Part shown: in pieces, positions 35,067 through 43,888 of the stretch
Position numbering within the stretch: position 1 is the stretch's first letter
How the letters are laid out: the number at the start of each line of letters is the position of its first letter
DNA from: Pseudomonadota bacterium
Lineage (GTDB): Bacteria; Pseudomonadota; Alphaproteobacteria; Rickettsiales; UBA3002
DNA length: 64,000 nt
Reading direction: 5' to 3'
Assembly: GCA_040384265.1 (NCBI GenBank)
Contig: JAZKJM010000003.1
Span: forward strand, 79,919-143,918
Made by a program: the position numbers and the translations under genes
Notes under the pieces: model-generated
The model's input: only the letters and a program-made list of their open reading frames with translations
What the model was told of the DNA's origin: nothing
Database searches by the model: none

Positions 35067-35998
35067 TGAAAGTCGCCATCCAGCTCGACCACCCTTCGCG
35101 CCTCAATCCGGCCGGTGATTCCAGCTTCATGCTGATCGAGGAAGCGCAAGCCCGCGGCCACAGCGTTATGTTTTATGAAGCGCCCCAACTGAGCTGGCAG
35201 GCCGGTGACCTCACCGCCCCGCTCGCCCCCATCACCATCGACATGGCGGCCACCCCCAGCTGGTCGCTGGGCGAGGCCAAAACCACCTCCCTGCGCAGTA
35301 TGGATGTCATCCTCATGCGGCAGGACCCACCGTTCGATATGGGCTACATCACCGCCACCCACCTGCTCGAACAGGTGATGCCCGACGTGAAGGTCTGGAA
35401 CAACCCGGCCAGCGTGCGCAACGCGCCGGAAAAACTCTCGATCCTGCCATTTGCCCAGTTCATGCCGCCCACCCTCATCAGCCGCGATCCCACCGCCATC
35501 GCCGCCTTCGCCGCCGCGCACGAGGCCATCGTCGCCAAGCCGCTCTATGGTTTCGGCGGCCGCAGCGTCTTCAAACTCAGCCGCGGCGACGCTAATGTCG
35601 AGACCCTGATCGAACACTGGTCGGAACTCTCCAAAGAGCCGCTGATGTGGCAGCAATTCCGCCCCGAAGTGAGCAGCGCCGATAAGCGCGTGCTGTTCAT
35701 CGATGGCGCGGTCGCCGCCGTGTTCGGCCGCACGCCGGATGCCGGTTCCATCCGCGCCAACATGCGCGTCGGCGGCAAAGCGGTGATCGCCGAGCTCAAC
35801 GACAAACAGCAAGCCATCTGCGCCGCCCTTGCGCCATTCCTCAAGCAGCAAGGCCTCATGCTCGCCGGGATCGACCTCATCGGCGACTACCTGACCGAGA
35901 TCAACGTCACCTCGCCCACCGGCCTGCGCGCCGCGCAACGCCTCTACAACCTCAACCTCGCCGCCACCTTCTGGAATGCGGTGGAATCGTACGCATAG
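35066..35998 (+). CDS. gshB: Glutathione synthetase
   Basis: ATP-grasp enzyme joining gamma-glutamylcysteine and glycine. The 310-residue protein has the family segments LMRQDPPFDMGYITATHLLE, WNNPASVRNAPEKLSIL, VAKPLYGFGGRSVFKL, RVLFIDGAVAAVFGRTP and the C-terminal ligand loop LTEINVTSPTGLRAA. Start GTG at 35066, overlapping the last base of the BON gene stop. gshA is not in the window. A small orphan gene follows after eight bases, so it is probably co-transcribed. Confidence 0.96.
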   Translation: MKVAIQLDHPSRLNPAGDSSFMLIEEAQARGHSVMFYEAPQLSWQAGDLTAPLAPITIDMAATPSWSLGEAKTTSLRSMDVILMRQDPPFDMGYITATHLLEQVMPDVKVWNNPASVRNAPEKLSILPFAQFMPPTLISRDPTAIAAFAAAHEAIVAKPLYGFGGRSVFKLSRGDANVETLIEHWSELSKEPLMWQQFRPEVSSADKRVLFIDGAVAAVFGRTPDAGSIRANMRVGGKAVIAELNDKQQAICAALAPFLKQQGLMLAGIDLIGDYLTEINVTSPTGLRAAQRLYNLNLAATFWNAVESYA

Positions 35999-36006
35999 GA
36001 GCCATC

Positions 36007-36243
36007 ATGACCACTCTCAGCCCCACCACCCTCATGGTCGCCATCCAGGCGGTCGATGTTGCCGTCACCGAGCTAACCGAGCTGAAAGCCGATATCGGCA
36101 CCGGCCCGGAAGCGGCGGATGTCAACGAGCTGCTGCTCTCCTACAGCCACGCCGCCAAGGAATTGCAGCTGGCCTACGAAGACGAACATTCCCGCAGCGG
36201 CCATCTGCCCGCCTATGATGAGCTGGTCACGCCGCAGGCCTAA
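36007..36243 (+). CDS. Small hypothetical protein downstream of gshB
   Basis: A 78-residue acidic, helical protein with AGGAG five bases before the ATG. No family recognised. Two helices are likely (TTLMVAIQAVDVAVTELTEL and DVNELLLSYSHAAKELQLAY), followed by an acidic end. No membrane segment or signal. It begins eight bases after gshB and is the last gene before the long gdh. The strong ribosome binding site and its place in the operon support it as a real gene. Confidence 0.7.
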   Translation: MTTLSPTTLMVAIQAVDVAVTELTELKADIGTGPEAADVNELLLSYSHAAKELQLAYEDEHSRSGHLPAYDELVTPQA

Positions 36244-36345
36244 CGCGCCAACCACCGCACTGCACAATGTTTTTCCCTTTCCCTTTGCGCCCAAGTTGCT
36301 ATTGCAGGCCGTGAACCCGTTCACCTTCGACGTTGAGTGTTTTCC

Positions 36346-39300
36346 ATGGCCCCCAATTATTCCTCGCAACATGAACAACTCATCACCAAAATCATTGGCG
36401 CATTGCCCAAATCATCCAGCAAAACCACCGTCGCTTTTGCGCGTAATTTCTACACGCTGTCCACCGTCGCCGACCTGATTGAGCTCGCCCCGGCGGATGC
36501 CGCCGCCATCGTGCTGGCGAGCGAAAAATTCCTGAGCGCCCGCCCCAAAAAAGCCGCGCCGAAAATCAGCATCACCCGCACCAAACTGCGCGAAGGCAAA
36601 CGCGATGTCACCCGCACCCAGGTCATGGTGCTTAACAACGACATGCCGTTTCTGGTCGATTCGCTCTCGGCACTGTTCACCTCGCTGGGCCTCACCATCC
36701 ACCGCATCCTCCACCCGATTTTCGATGTAACGCGCGACGCCAAAGGCGCGCTCAAACCGACCAGCAACACCACCAGCCGCGAATCCCTGATTTATGTCGA
36801 GCTGTCGCCGTTGCCATCCGAGTTGAGCAATGACGGCCTCACCGCCCATATCGAGCGCGCGCTGGAGCATGTCGCCACCGCCGTGCAGGACTGGGCGCAA
36901 ATGCGCGACCGCGTCAACGCGCTCGCCGCAGAATCCACCGGTAAACACCCCACCATCCAGAAAGCGGATGTGCAGGAAATCCACGACCTGCTACTGTGGC
37001 TGGCCGCCAACCATTTCGTGTTCCTGGGCATCGGCGAATACCGCAGCAAAGGCAGCGCCTTCACGCTTGATCGCGCCAGTGCGCTGGGCATTTACCGCCT
37101 GCGCAGCCCGAACGAAACCACCGCCATCGAATATTCCTGCGCCGCGACCACGGCCGATCCCGTCAGCATCCTCAAAGCGTCGGATTCCTCGCTCGTCCAC
37201 CGCCACGCGCCGATGGATCTGATCGTCCTCAAACGCTACGACGCCAAGGGCAAATGCATCGGCGAAATCCGCATGCTCGGCCTGTTCACCAGCACGGTTT
37301 ATTACCGCGAGACGCAGAACATCCCGTTCATCCGCCGCAAGGCCGCCCGCGTCATCGCCCGCGCCGGGTTCGACCCGCACGGCCATTCCGGCAAAACGCT
37401 CAAAACCATCCTCGAATTCCTGCCGCGCGACGAGCTGTTCCAGATGGACGAAGAGCGCCTGTTCCAAACCGCGATGGGCATCGTCTCGCTCGACGCCAAG
37501 CCGCAAGTGCGCCTGTTCGTGCGCCATGACCCCTTCGCCCGGTTCGTCAGCGCCATGGCCTACATCCCGCGCGAGCGTTTCTCGTCGGACCTGCGCGGCG
37601 AAATCATCCGCATGATCGAGCGCGCCTATGGTGGCCGCATCTCGACCTTCTACACCCAGGTGACGGACTCGCCGCTCGCCCGCCTGCATATCCTCACCGA
37701 AACCACGCCGGGCGCGATCCCGAATGTCGATGAGTCGCTGCTCGAACACCAGATCGCCGGGCGCGCCAACGTCTGGGCGGATGCGCTGCGCGACGCGGTC
37801 ATCACCACCACCAGCGGCGAGGATGGCGAGGCCATCGCGCAGACCTTCGCCAACGCCTTCCCGCTTGCCTATATCAACGGCTACAGCGCCAGCTCCGCCG
37901 CCCACGATGTGCGCCGCGTGCTCGAATGCCTGCGTGGCGACGGCCTCGCCCTCGAACTCTTCCGCGTCGATGGTGCACCCGCCGACCAGATGCATCTCAA
38001 ATGCTACACGCGCGACCTCAATTCCGAGCTGTCGAGCATCATCCCGCTGCTCGAAAATATGGGCTGCACCGTGCTCGATGCGACGCCCTACATCATCACC
38101 CCGCACGCGCCCTTCGTGCCGGTGCTGCTGCGCAACTTCACCCTGCGCGTGCATGGCACCGAGGCGCTCGACCTCACCGACGCCAAGGCCCGCATCGAAG
38201 CCGCGATCGGCGATATCTGGCGCGGCATCACCGATAACGACGCGCTCAACGCGCTTGTGTTCTCCGCCGGATTAAGCGCGCGCGATGTCACCATCCTGCG
38301 CGCCTACAGCCGCTATCTGCAGCAGCTGGATTTCCCCTACAGCCAGCATCTCATCGCCTCGGCGCTCAACATCCACGCGCCCATCGCCCGCCTGCTCGCG
38401 CAGCTGTTCGATGCCCGCTTCAACCCCGCCACCAAAAAGCGCGACGCGGCGATGGAGCAGTGCGCCGGTGCCATCCACAGCGCGCTCGAAAACGTCACCA
38501 ACCTTGGCGAAGACCGCATCATCCGCCGCTTCCTCGCGCTCATCCTGGCCAGCCTGCGCACCAATTTCTACCAGACGGTGAACGGCGCACCGAAGCCGTA
38601 TGTCTCGATCAAGTTCAGCTCCGCCCTCGTTCCCGAGATGCCGCTGCCAGTGCCCTATGCCGAAATTTTCGTCACCAGCATGCGCATGGAAGGCATCCAT
38701 TTACGCGGCGGGCCCGTTGCCCGCGGCGGCCTGCGCTGGTCGGATCGTCCGGAAGATTTCCGCACCGAAGTGCTCGGGCTGATGAAAACCCAAATGGTCA
38801 AAAACGCCGTTATCGTGCCGGTTGGCAGCAAGGGCGGCTTCATCCTGCGCCGCGTGCCAAGCGACCGCGACGCGCTGCAAGCCGAAGGCATCGCCTGCTA
38901 CCAGACTTTCCTGCGCGGCCTGCTCGATATCACCGACAACATCATCAACAAAAAAATCACACCCCCGTCGCAGACGGTGCGCCACGATGGCGATGATCCG
39001 TATCTCGTCGTCGCCGCCGATAAAGGCACCGCCACTTTCTCCGACATCGCCAACGGTGTCTCCGCCGAATACGGTTTCTGGCTGGGCGATGCCTTCGCCT
39101 CGGGCGGCTCGGTCGGCTACGACCATAAAGTCATGGCCATCACCGCGCGTGGCGGCTGGGTTTCTGTCGAGCGCCATTTCCGCGAAATGGGCAAGGATAT
39201 CGGCCGTGAAACCTTCACCGCCATCGGCATCGGCGACATGTCGGGCGATGTGTTTGGCAACGGCGCGCTGTTGAGCAAAAATATCCAGCTCGTCGCCGCC

Positions 39301-41103
39301 TTCAACCACCGCCACATCTTCCTCGACCCGGCGCCGGATGCCGCTTCCAGCTTCGTGGAACGTGAGCGCCTGTTCAAACTCCCCCGCTCCGGTTGGAATG
39401 ACTATAACACCTCCCTCATCAGCAAAGGCGGCGCGATTTTCGAGCGCAGCGCCAAGTCCGTCACCCTGACGCCCGAAATGCGCGCCGTGCTTGGCACCGA
39501 AGTGAAAAGCGCGACGCCGGACGAACTCATCCGCATCATCCTCAAAGCCCCGGTCGAGCTGCTGTGGAACGGTGGCATCGGCACCTATGTCAAAGCCGCG
39601 GCCGAAACCCATGAGCAGGTCGGCGACCGCGCCAACAACGCCGTGCGCATCGACGGTAACGAGCTGCGCTGCGCCATCGTCGGCGAGGGCGGGAACCTAG
39701 GGTTCACTCAACGAGGTCGCATCGAATATGCCCGCAAAGGCGGCCGCATCAACACCGATGCGATCGATAATTCCGGCGGCGTGGATTGCTCCGATCACGA
39801 GGTCAATATCAAGATCGGCCTGCGCACCAGCATCGATGCCAAACGCATCACCATGAAGCAGCGCGACGCCGTGCTGAAGAAAATGACCGAAGAAGTCGCC
39901 GACCTCGTGCTGGTCGATAACCGGCTGCAAACGCAGGCCATCTCCATCGCCCAATTGCAGGGCGAGCGGCTGATCGAGCCCGCCAGCCAGCTGATGACAC
40001 AGCTCGAATCCGAGCATTTCCTCAACCGCGCCGTCGAGGCCCTGCCCGACAGCAAACAGCTCGCCGAATTGCGCAGCACCCACCAGGGCCTTACCCGCCC
40101 GGAAATCGCCGTGCTGCTGGCCTACGCAAAAATGTCGTTCTTCCGCGATCTCGCCGTCGCCCCCGTGCTCGACGCACCGTATTTCGAAGCCGACCTGCTG
40201 AAATATTTCCCCAAAGCCATGCAGAAGGACTACGCTGGCGAGATCAAATCGCACCGCCTGCGCCGCGAAATCGTCGCCACCATGATCACCAACTCCATCG
40301 TCAACCGCACCGGTTTCTCGATGGCGTCGTCCCTCATGCGCGCCACCGGCCTGCCCGCATCCGACATCGCGCAAGCCTATGTCGCCACCCGCGACGCCTT
40401 TGGCCTGCGGTCTTTGTGGAAAGCCATCGAGTCGCTCGATGGTAAAGTCGCCGCCGCCGTGCAGTCGCGCCTGTTTGCCGAGGTGAACCAATTTATCGAA
40501 CATAGCTGCCGCTGGTTCCTGCAGCATGTGCCGCAACCGATGAAACTGGCCGAGGTGATTGAGCGCTACAGCCCCGCCCTGCGCGAGATCGAGCGCCACG
40601 CCACCACCATGATGAGCGACGCCGTGCGCAGCAGCTTCGAGCAAACCATCGCCCGCCTTACCGCGGAAAGCGTCCCAGCGGAGCTGGCTCACCGCCTGGC
40701 CATTCTCGAAATCATGAGCTCGGCCTGCGACATTGCGGATGCGGCGCGCACCGCAAAACTGCCCGTTGCCGCCGTCGGTGCCACCTATTTCGAGCTGGGT
40801 GCCGAGTTAAAACTGGGCTGGCTGCGCCTCGCCGCGCAGAACCTCGCCGCCGAGAATTACTGGCAGCAGCTCGCCGTCAAATCCCTGCTCGTCGAGTTCT
40901 ACCAGGCCCAGCGCCGCCTGACGCTGAGCGTGCTCGCCCAGCACGGCAAAAAAGCCGCGCCTGCCACCGCCTGGCACACCGCCCATGTCGAAACCATCGC
41001 CCGCTACCAGCATTTCATCACCGAACTGCGCAGCCAGCCCAGCTTCGACTACCCCATGCTGATCGTCGCGCTGCGGCAGGTGCAGGCAATCACGAGTTTA
41101 TAG
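36346..41103 (+). CDS. gdhB: NAD-specific glutamate dehydrogenase, large (180 kDa) type
   Basis: Catabolic NAD+-dependent oxidation of glutamate to 2-oxoglutarate and ammonia. At 1585 residues it belongs to the L_180 (GDH2/Bac_GDH) class. The N-terminal half carries ACT-like regulatory regions. The catalytic core at about 740-1230 shows GGPVARGGLRWSDRPEDFRTEVLGLMKTQMVKN (positions about 790-820; lysines and Asp of the active site) and later GDMSGDVFGNG and WNGGIGTYVK. The C-terminal helical third is typical. The start at the second in-frame codon group (MAPNYSS) is preferred; the ribosome binding site is weak. Confidence 0.95.
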   Translation: MAPNYSSQHEQLITKIIGALPKSSSKTTVAFARNFYTLSTVADLIELAPADAAAIVLASEKFLSARPKKAAPKISITRTKLREGKRDVTRTQVMVLNNDMPFLVDSLSALFTSLGLTIHRILHPIFDVTRDAKGALKPTSNTTSRESLIYVELSPLPSELSNDGLTAHIERALEHVATAVQDWAQMRDRVNALAAESTGKHPTIQKADVQEIHDLLLWLAANHFVFLGIGEYRSKGSAFTLDRASALGIYRLRSPNETTAIEYSCAATTADPVSILKASDSSLVHRHAPMDLIVLKRYDAKGKCIGEIRMLGLFTSTVYYRETQNIPFIRRKAARVIARAGFDPHGHSGKTLKTILEFLPRDELFQMDEERLFQTAMGIVSLDAKPQVRLFVRHDPFARFVSAMAYIPRERFSSDLRGEIIRMIERAYGGRISTFYTQVTDSPLARLHILTETTPGAIPNVDESLLEHQIAGRANVWADALRDAVITTTSGEDGEAIAQTFANAFPLAYINGYSASSAAHDVRRVLECLRGDGLALELFRVDGAPADQMHLKCYTRDLNSELSSIIPLLENMGCTVLDATPYIITPHAPFVPVLLRNFTLRVHGTEALDLTDAKARIEAAIGDIWRGITDNDALNALVFSAGLSARDVTILRAYSRYLQQLDFPYSQHLIASALNIHAPIARLLAQLFDARFNPATKKRDAAMEQCAGAIHSALENVTNLGEDRIIRRFLALILASLRTNFYQTVNGAPKPYVSIKFSSALVPEMPLPVPYAEIFVTSMRMEGIHLRGGPVARGGLRWSDRPEDFRTEVLGLMKTQMVKNAVIVPVGSKGGFILRRVPSDRDALQAEGIACYQTFLRGLLDITDNIINKKITPPSQTVRHDGDDPYLVVAADKGTATFSDIANGVSAEYGFWLGDAFASGGSVGYDHKVMAITARGGWVSVERHFREMGKDIGRETFTAIGIGDMSGDVFGNGALLSKNIQLVAAFNHRHIFLDPAPDAASSFVERERLFKLPRSGWNDYNTSLISKGGAIFERSAKSVTLTPEMRAVLGTEVKSATPDELIRIILKAPVELLWNGGIGTYVKAAAETHEQVGDRANNAVRIDGNELRCAIVGEGGNLGFTQRGRIEYARKGGRINTDAIDNSGGVDCSDHEVNIKIGLRTSIDAKRITMKQRDAVLKKMTEEVADLVLVDNRLQTQAISIAQLQGERLIEPASQLMTQLESEHFLNRAVEALPDSKQLAELRSTHQGLTRPEIAVLLAYAKMSFFRDLAVAPVLDAPYFEADLLKYFPKAMQKDYAGEIKSHRLRREIVATMITNSIVNRTGFSMASSLMRATGLPASDIAQAYVATRDAFGLRSLWKAIESLDGKVAAAVQSRLFAEVNQFIEHSCRWFLQHVPQPMKLAEVIERYSPALREIERHATTMMSDAVRSSFEQTIARLTAESVPAELAHRLAILEIMSSACDIADAARTAKLPVAAVGATYFELGAELKLGWLRLAAQNLAAENYWQQLAVKSLLVEFYQAQRRLTLSVLAQHGKKAAPATAWHTAHVETIARYQHFITELRSQPSFDYPMLIVALRQVQAITSL

Positions 41104-41120
41104 GGGGCGCTTGCGCCCGC
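41104..41120. terminator. GC hairpin after gdh
   Basis: GGGCGC-tt-GCGCCC (41105-41118) directly after the gdh stop. There is no clear T-run, so it is only a possible factor-independent terminator or mRNA 3' stabiliser. Confidence 0.35.
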
Positions 41121-41145
41121 GCGTGATTCCCTCTAAATTCCGCCG

Positions 41146-41853
41146 ATGATTAGCAGCTATGTCATCGTCCTGTGCCTCTCCGCCTTTTTTGCGGCCTATG
41201 CGTTTACGCGCACGGGCATGCGTATCGCCGTGCTGCTCGGCGTCAAAAGCGCGGTGCCGGAAGGGATCTATGCCCTGCTTGCCGCCATTGCCTTTCTGGT
41301 CGTGGTGGCCGCCCCGGCAACGCTGCTGGTCAGCACGCTGCTGCTTTTAGGCACCGGCCTGATCGGCCTGCGCAACTACCTGCCGCCGATTGCGCGTTGG
41401 GGCGTGCCGCTGCTGGCAGCGCTGCTTTCCCTCTCACCCAGCACCATGCCCGCCATCGCCCATGTGCCGCAAGTATTCGTCCAGTGCCTCGCCCTCGTCG
41501 CCCTGTTCGGCCTCGTGATGAGCGCCACCCGCCTGCCCGACAATCTGCAGCAAAGTGGCCTTGGCCTGCTGCTCGCCCTGCTGCCGCCCACCCTTGCGCC
41601 GCTGCTGTTTGCAAGCGCCCCCAGTTTCCTCGCACTCGATGCGGTGCTCATCGCCGCCAGCCTGCTCGGTGTGCTGCTTGCCCGCCGCCAGGGTGGCCGC
41701 CTTGGCCTTGCCCGCGCGCCGCTGGTGCTGCTGCTCGGCTGGTTGATGATCCAATGCGTCGTCCATGGCGCGTGGCCATGCGCGCTCGCCAGCCTGTGCC
41801 TCTATGGCATCGCCCTCAGCCGCTTCCTGCCGAGCCGGGCCCGTGCGTCTTAG
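41146..41853 (+). CDS. Polytopic membrane protein of unknown family
   Basis: A 235-residue, very Leu/Ala-rich protein with about seven hydrophobic segments and few charged residues. It carries no motif I can name. Its position right before a membrane-bound nucleotide-sugar dehydratase would fit a polyprenyl-phosphate sugar-phosphate transferase or a flippase-like partner. The Asp-rich loops of the MraY/WecA family are absent, so that assignment is not supported. The dehydratase starts inside its last codons (11-base overlap), so they are coupled. Confidence 0.7.
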   Translation: MISSYVIVLCLSAFFAAYAFTRTGMRIAVLLGVKSAVPEGIYALLAAIAFLVVVAAPATLLVSTLLLLGTGLIGLRNYLPPIARWGVPLLAALLSLSPSTMPAIAHVPQVFVQCLALVALFGLVMSATRLPDNLQQSGLGLLLALLPPTLAPLLFASAPSFLALDAVLIAASLLGVLLARRQGGRLGLARAPLVLLLGWLMIQCVVHGAWPCALASLCLYGIALSRFLPSRARAS

Positions 41854-43723
41854 GCTGTCGCAAAACGGGCTGGCGGTGCTGCATGATGCGCTCATGGCCG
41901 TGCTCAGCTTCTACCTCGCGCTGCTGCTGCGCCTTGGTGACCGCGTCTTCATCTATGCGCAGGGCGCGTCCTACACCTGCGCCAATGCCGTGTTCGTGCT
42001 GCTGCTGGTCAGCTGCCTGCTCTATTGCCGCGCCTACCGCCATGTCTGGCGCTTCACCTCGCTCAACGACCTGGTCGTCATCGCCCGCGCTGCCAGCATT
42101 GCCTGGCTGGTGTTTTACCTCGGCATGTACGGCTTCAACCGGCTCGAACATATCCCGCGCTCCATCCCCTTCATCCACTGGATGACGCTGATGCTATGCC
42201 TGATGGCAGGCCGCGTGTTCTGGCGCGCCGTCAACGACCAGGCGCTGCTCGCCCGCTTCCGCGGCCGCGGCCAGATCCGCATCCCGGTGCTGCTGATCGG
42301 CGCTAATGCGCAGGCCGAAATGTTCATCCGCGAGTCCGAGCGCAGCGTTGATTTCCCCTACCGCGCCGTCGGGTTGATCGATGACGACCGCCGCCAGCAT
42401 GGCCGCGAAATCCACCATGTGCGCGTCTATGGCGGCACCGACGCGCTCGATGAAATCCTCAAAAAACTCGCCCGCAAAAACCGCAGCCCGCAGCGCCTGA
42501 TCCTTGCCGAGCCCACGGTGGATGGCAGCCTCTTCAAGCAGCTGCTCGCCATCGCCGAGGAGAACCACCTCACCCTCTCGCGCCTGCCCTCGCTGACCGA
42601 GCTGAAGGCCGGTGACCGCGTCCACGACATCCGCGCCGTCGCGGTCGAGGATATTCTCGGCCGCCCGCAAGCCCGGCTCGACCGCCCGGCGATGCGCGAT
42701 TTCATCCATGGCAAACGCGTGCTCGTCACCGGCGCCGGCGGTTCCATCGGCGCCGAATTGGTGCGCCAGATCGTCGGCCTCGCCCCGTCGGAAATCCTGC
42801 TGTTCGACCAGTCGGAATACCAGCTCTATTTGATCGACCACGAGCTGGCCGAAAGCGCCCCCGGCCTCACCCGCCACGCCGTGATTGGCGATGTGCGCGA
42901 TGCCGATCACCTGGCCCGCACCTTCACCCGCTTCGCACCGGAAATCGTCTTCCACGCCGCCGCCATCAAGCATGTGCCGCTGTCGGAAGCCAATCCGGAA
43001 CAGGCGGTGCTCACCAACATCCTCGGCAGCAAACAAGTGGCGGATGCCTGCGTCGCCCACCGCGTCGCCGCCATGGTGCAAATCTCGACCGATAAGGCGG
43101 TGAACCCGTTGAGTGTGATGGGCGCCACCAAACGCGCCGCTGAAATCTACGGCCAGATGCTGGCGCAGGATGGCGCGGCGACGCGCTTCATCACCGTGCG
43201 TTTTGGCAATGTGCTGAACTCGGCGGGCTCGGTCGTGCCGCTGTTCCAAAAACAGATCGCACGCGGCGGCCCCGTCACCGTCACCCACCCGGATATGGTG
43301 CGCTATTTCATGAGCATCAGCGAGGCGGTGCAGCTTGTCCTGCAAGCCGCCGTGCTTGCCGCCGCGACCGATGATCGCGCCCCCATTTTCGTGCTCGATA
43401 TGGGCGAGCCCGTGCGCATCGAGGAGCTGGCCTGCCAGATGATCCGCCTCGCCGGCCTCAAGCCGTATGACGACATTCCCATCACCTTCACCGGCCTGCG
43501 CCCGGGCGAAAAACTGTTCGAGGAGCTGTTCCACGACGCCGAAAACATGATGGAAACCAGCCACCCGCTGATCCGCCTCGCCCGCGCCCGCACGCTCGAC
43601 CGGCTGGCCATCCTCAGCGCCATCGCCGACACCATCACCGCCGCCCGCAGCGGCGACATGCGCACCATTCCCGCGCTCATCCAGCGCATCGTCCCTGAAT
43701 ATCAACCGGAGCACCATGATTAA
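41843..43723 (+). CDS. Membrane-bound UDP-sugar 4,6-dehydratase, CapD/WbpM family
   Basis: Modifies a UDP-HexNAc for surface polysaccharide synthesis. The 626-residue protein has four N-terminal membrane helices (about 10-110) and a CoA-binding-like Rossmann region (VLLIGANAQAEMFI). The catalytic SDR domain has GAGGSIGAELVRQI, AAIKHVPLSEANP, STDKAVNP and MGATK, where Met replaces the SDR Tyr as in WbpM/FlaA1-type enzymes. LRPGEKLFEELF follows. GTG start at 41843, overlapping the previous gene; an earlier in-frame start is only antisense-like extension. A large inverted repeat follows its stop. Confidence 0.9.
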   Translation: MRLRLSQNGLAVLHDALMAVLSFYLALLLRLGDRVFIYAQGASYTCANAVFVLLLVSCLLYCRAYRHVWRFTSLNDLVVIARAASIAWLVFYLGMYGFNRLEHIPRSIPFIHWMTLMLCLMAGRVFWRAVNDQALLARFRGRGQIRIPVLLIGANAQAEMFIRESERSVDFPYRAVGLIDDDRRQHGREIHHVRVYGGTDALDEILKKLARKNRSPQRLILAEPTVDGSLFKQLLAIAEENHLTLSRLPSLTELKAGDRVHDIRAVAVEDILGRPQARLDRPAMRDFIHGKRVLVTGAGGSIGAELVRQIVGLAPSEILLFDQSEYQLYLIDHELAESAPGLTRHAVIGDVRDADHLARTFTRFAPEIVFHAAAIKHVPLSEANPEQAVLTNILGSKQVADACVAHRVAAMVQISTDKAVNPLSVMGATKRAAEIYGQMLAQDGAATRFITVRFGNVLNSAGSVVPLFQKQIARGGPVTVTHPDMVRYFMSISEAVQLVLQAAVLAAATDDRAPIFVLDMGEPVRIEELACQMIRLAGLKPYDDIPITFTGLRPGEKLFEELFHDAENMMETSHPLIRLARARTLDRLAILSAIADTITAARSGDMRTIPALIQRIVPEYQPEHHD

Positions 43724-43725
43724 TC

Positions 43726-43856
43726 TTCCTTAGCTCCCCCCTTGAGGGGGAGCGGGATGTGCCCTTGCACATCCGTGGGGGGTACTCTCCACGGGCTGTC
43801 CCCCCACCAAATCGCAAGGGCGATTTGACTCCCCCTCAAGGGGGGAGTTAAGGAAG
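43726..43856. repeat. 131-bp multi-hairpin inverted repeat between capD-type gene and purH
   Basis: Outer arms of 27 bases (43726-43752 and 43830-43856) pair with one mismatch. Each arm is itself a hairpin, CTCCCCC-ttga-GGGGGAG. Inside are three more hairpins: GGATGTG-cccct-GCACATCC, TGGGGGG / CCCCCCA, and AAATCGC-aag-GGCGATTT. The whole can form a cruciform or a multi-branched RNA. Related in layout to 7246-7341. Confidence 0.8.
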
Positions 43857-43888
43857 AAACGAGCCAACCATTCATAACGAGACATTCC

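Noticed and set aside
41146-41853. MraY/WecA-type sugar-phosphate transferase
   Set aside because: Many membrane segments and a fitting neighbour, but the Asp-rich cytoplasmic loops that define the family are missing.
42194-43717. 507-codon minus-strand frame opposite the CapD-type gene
   Set aside because: Antisense of a protein with complete catalytic motifs; Gly/Asp/His-rich shadow composition.
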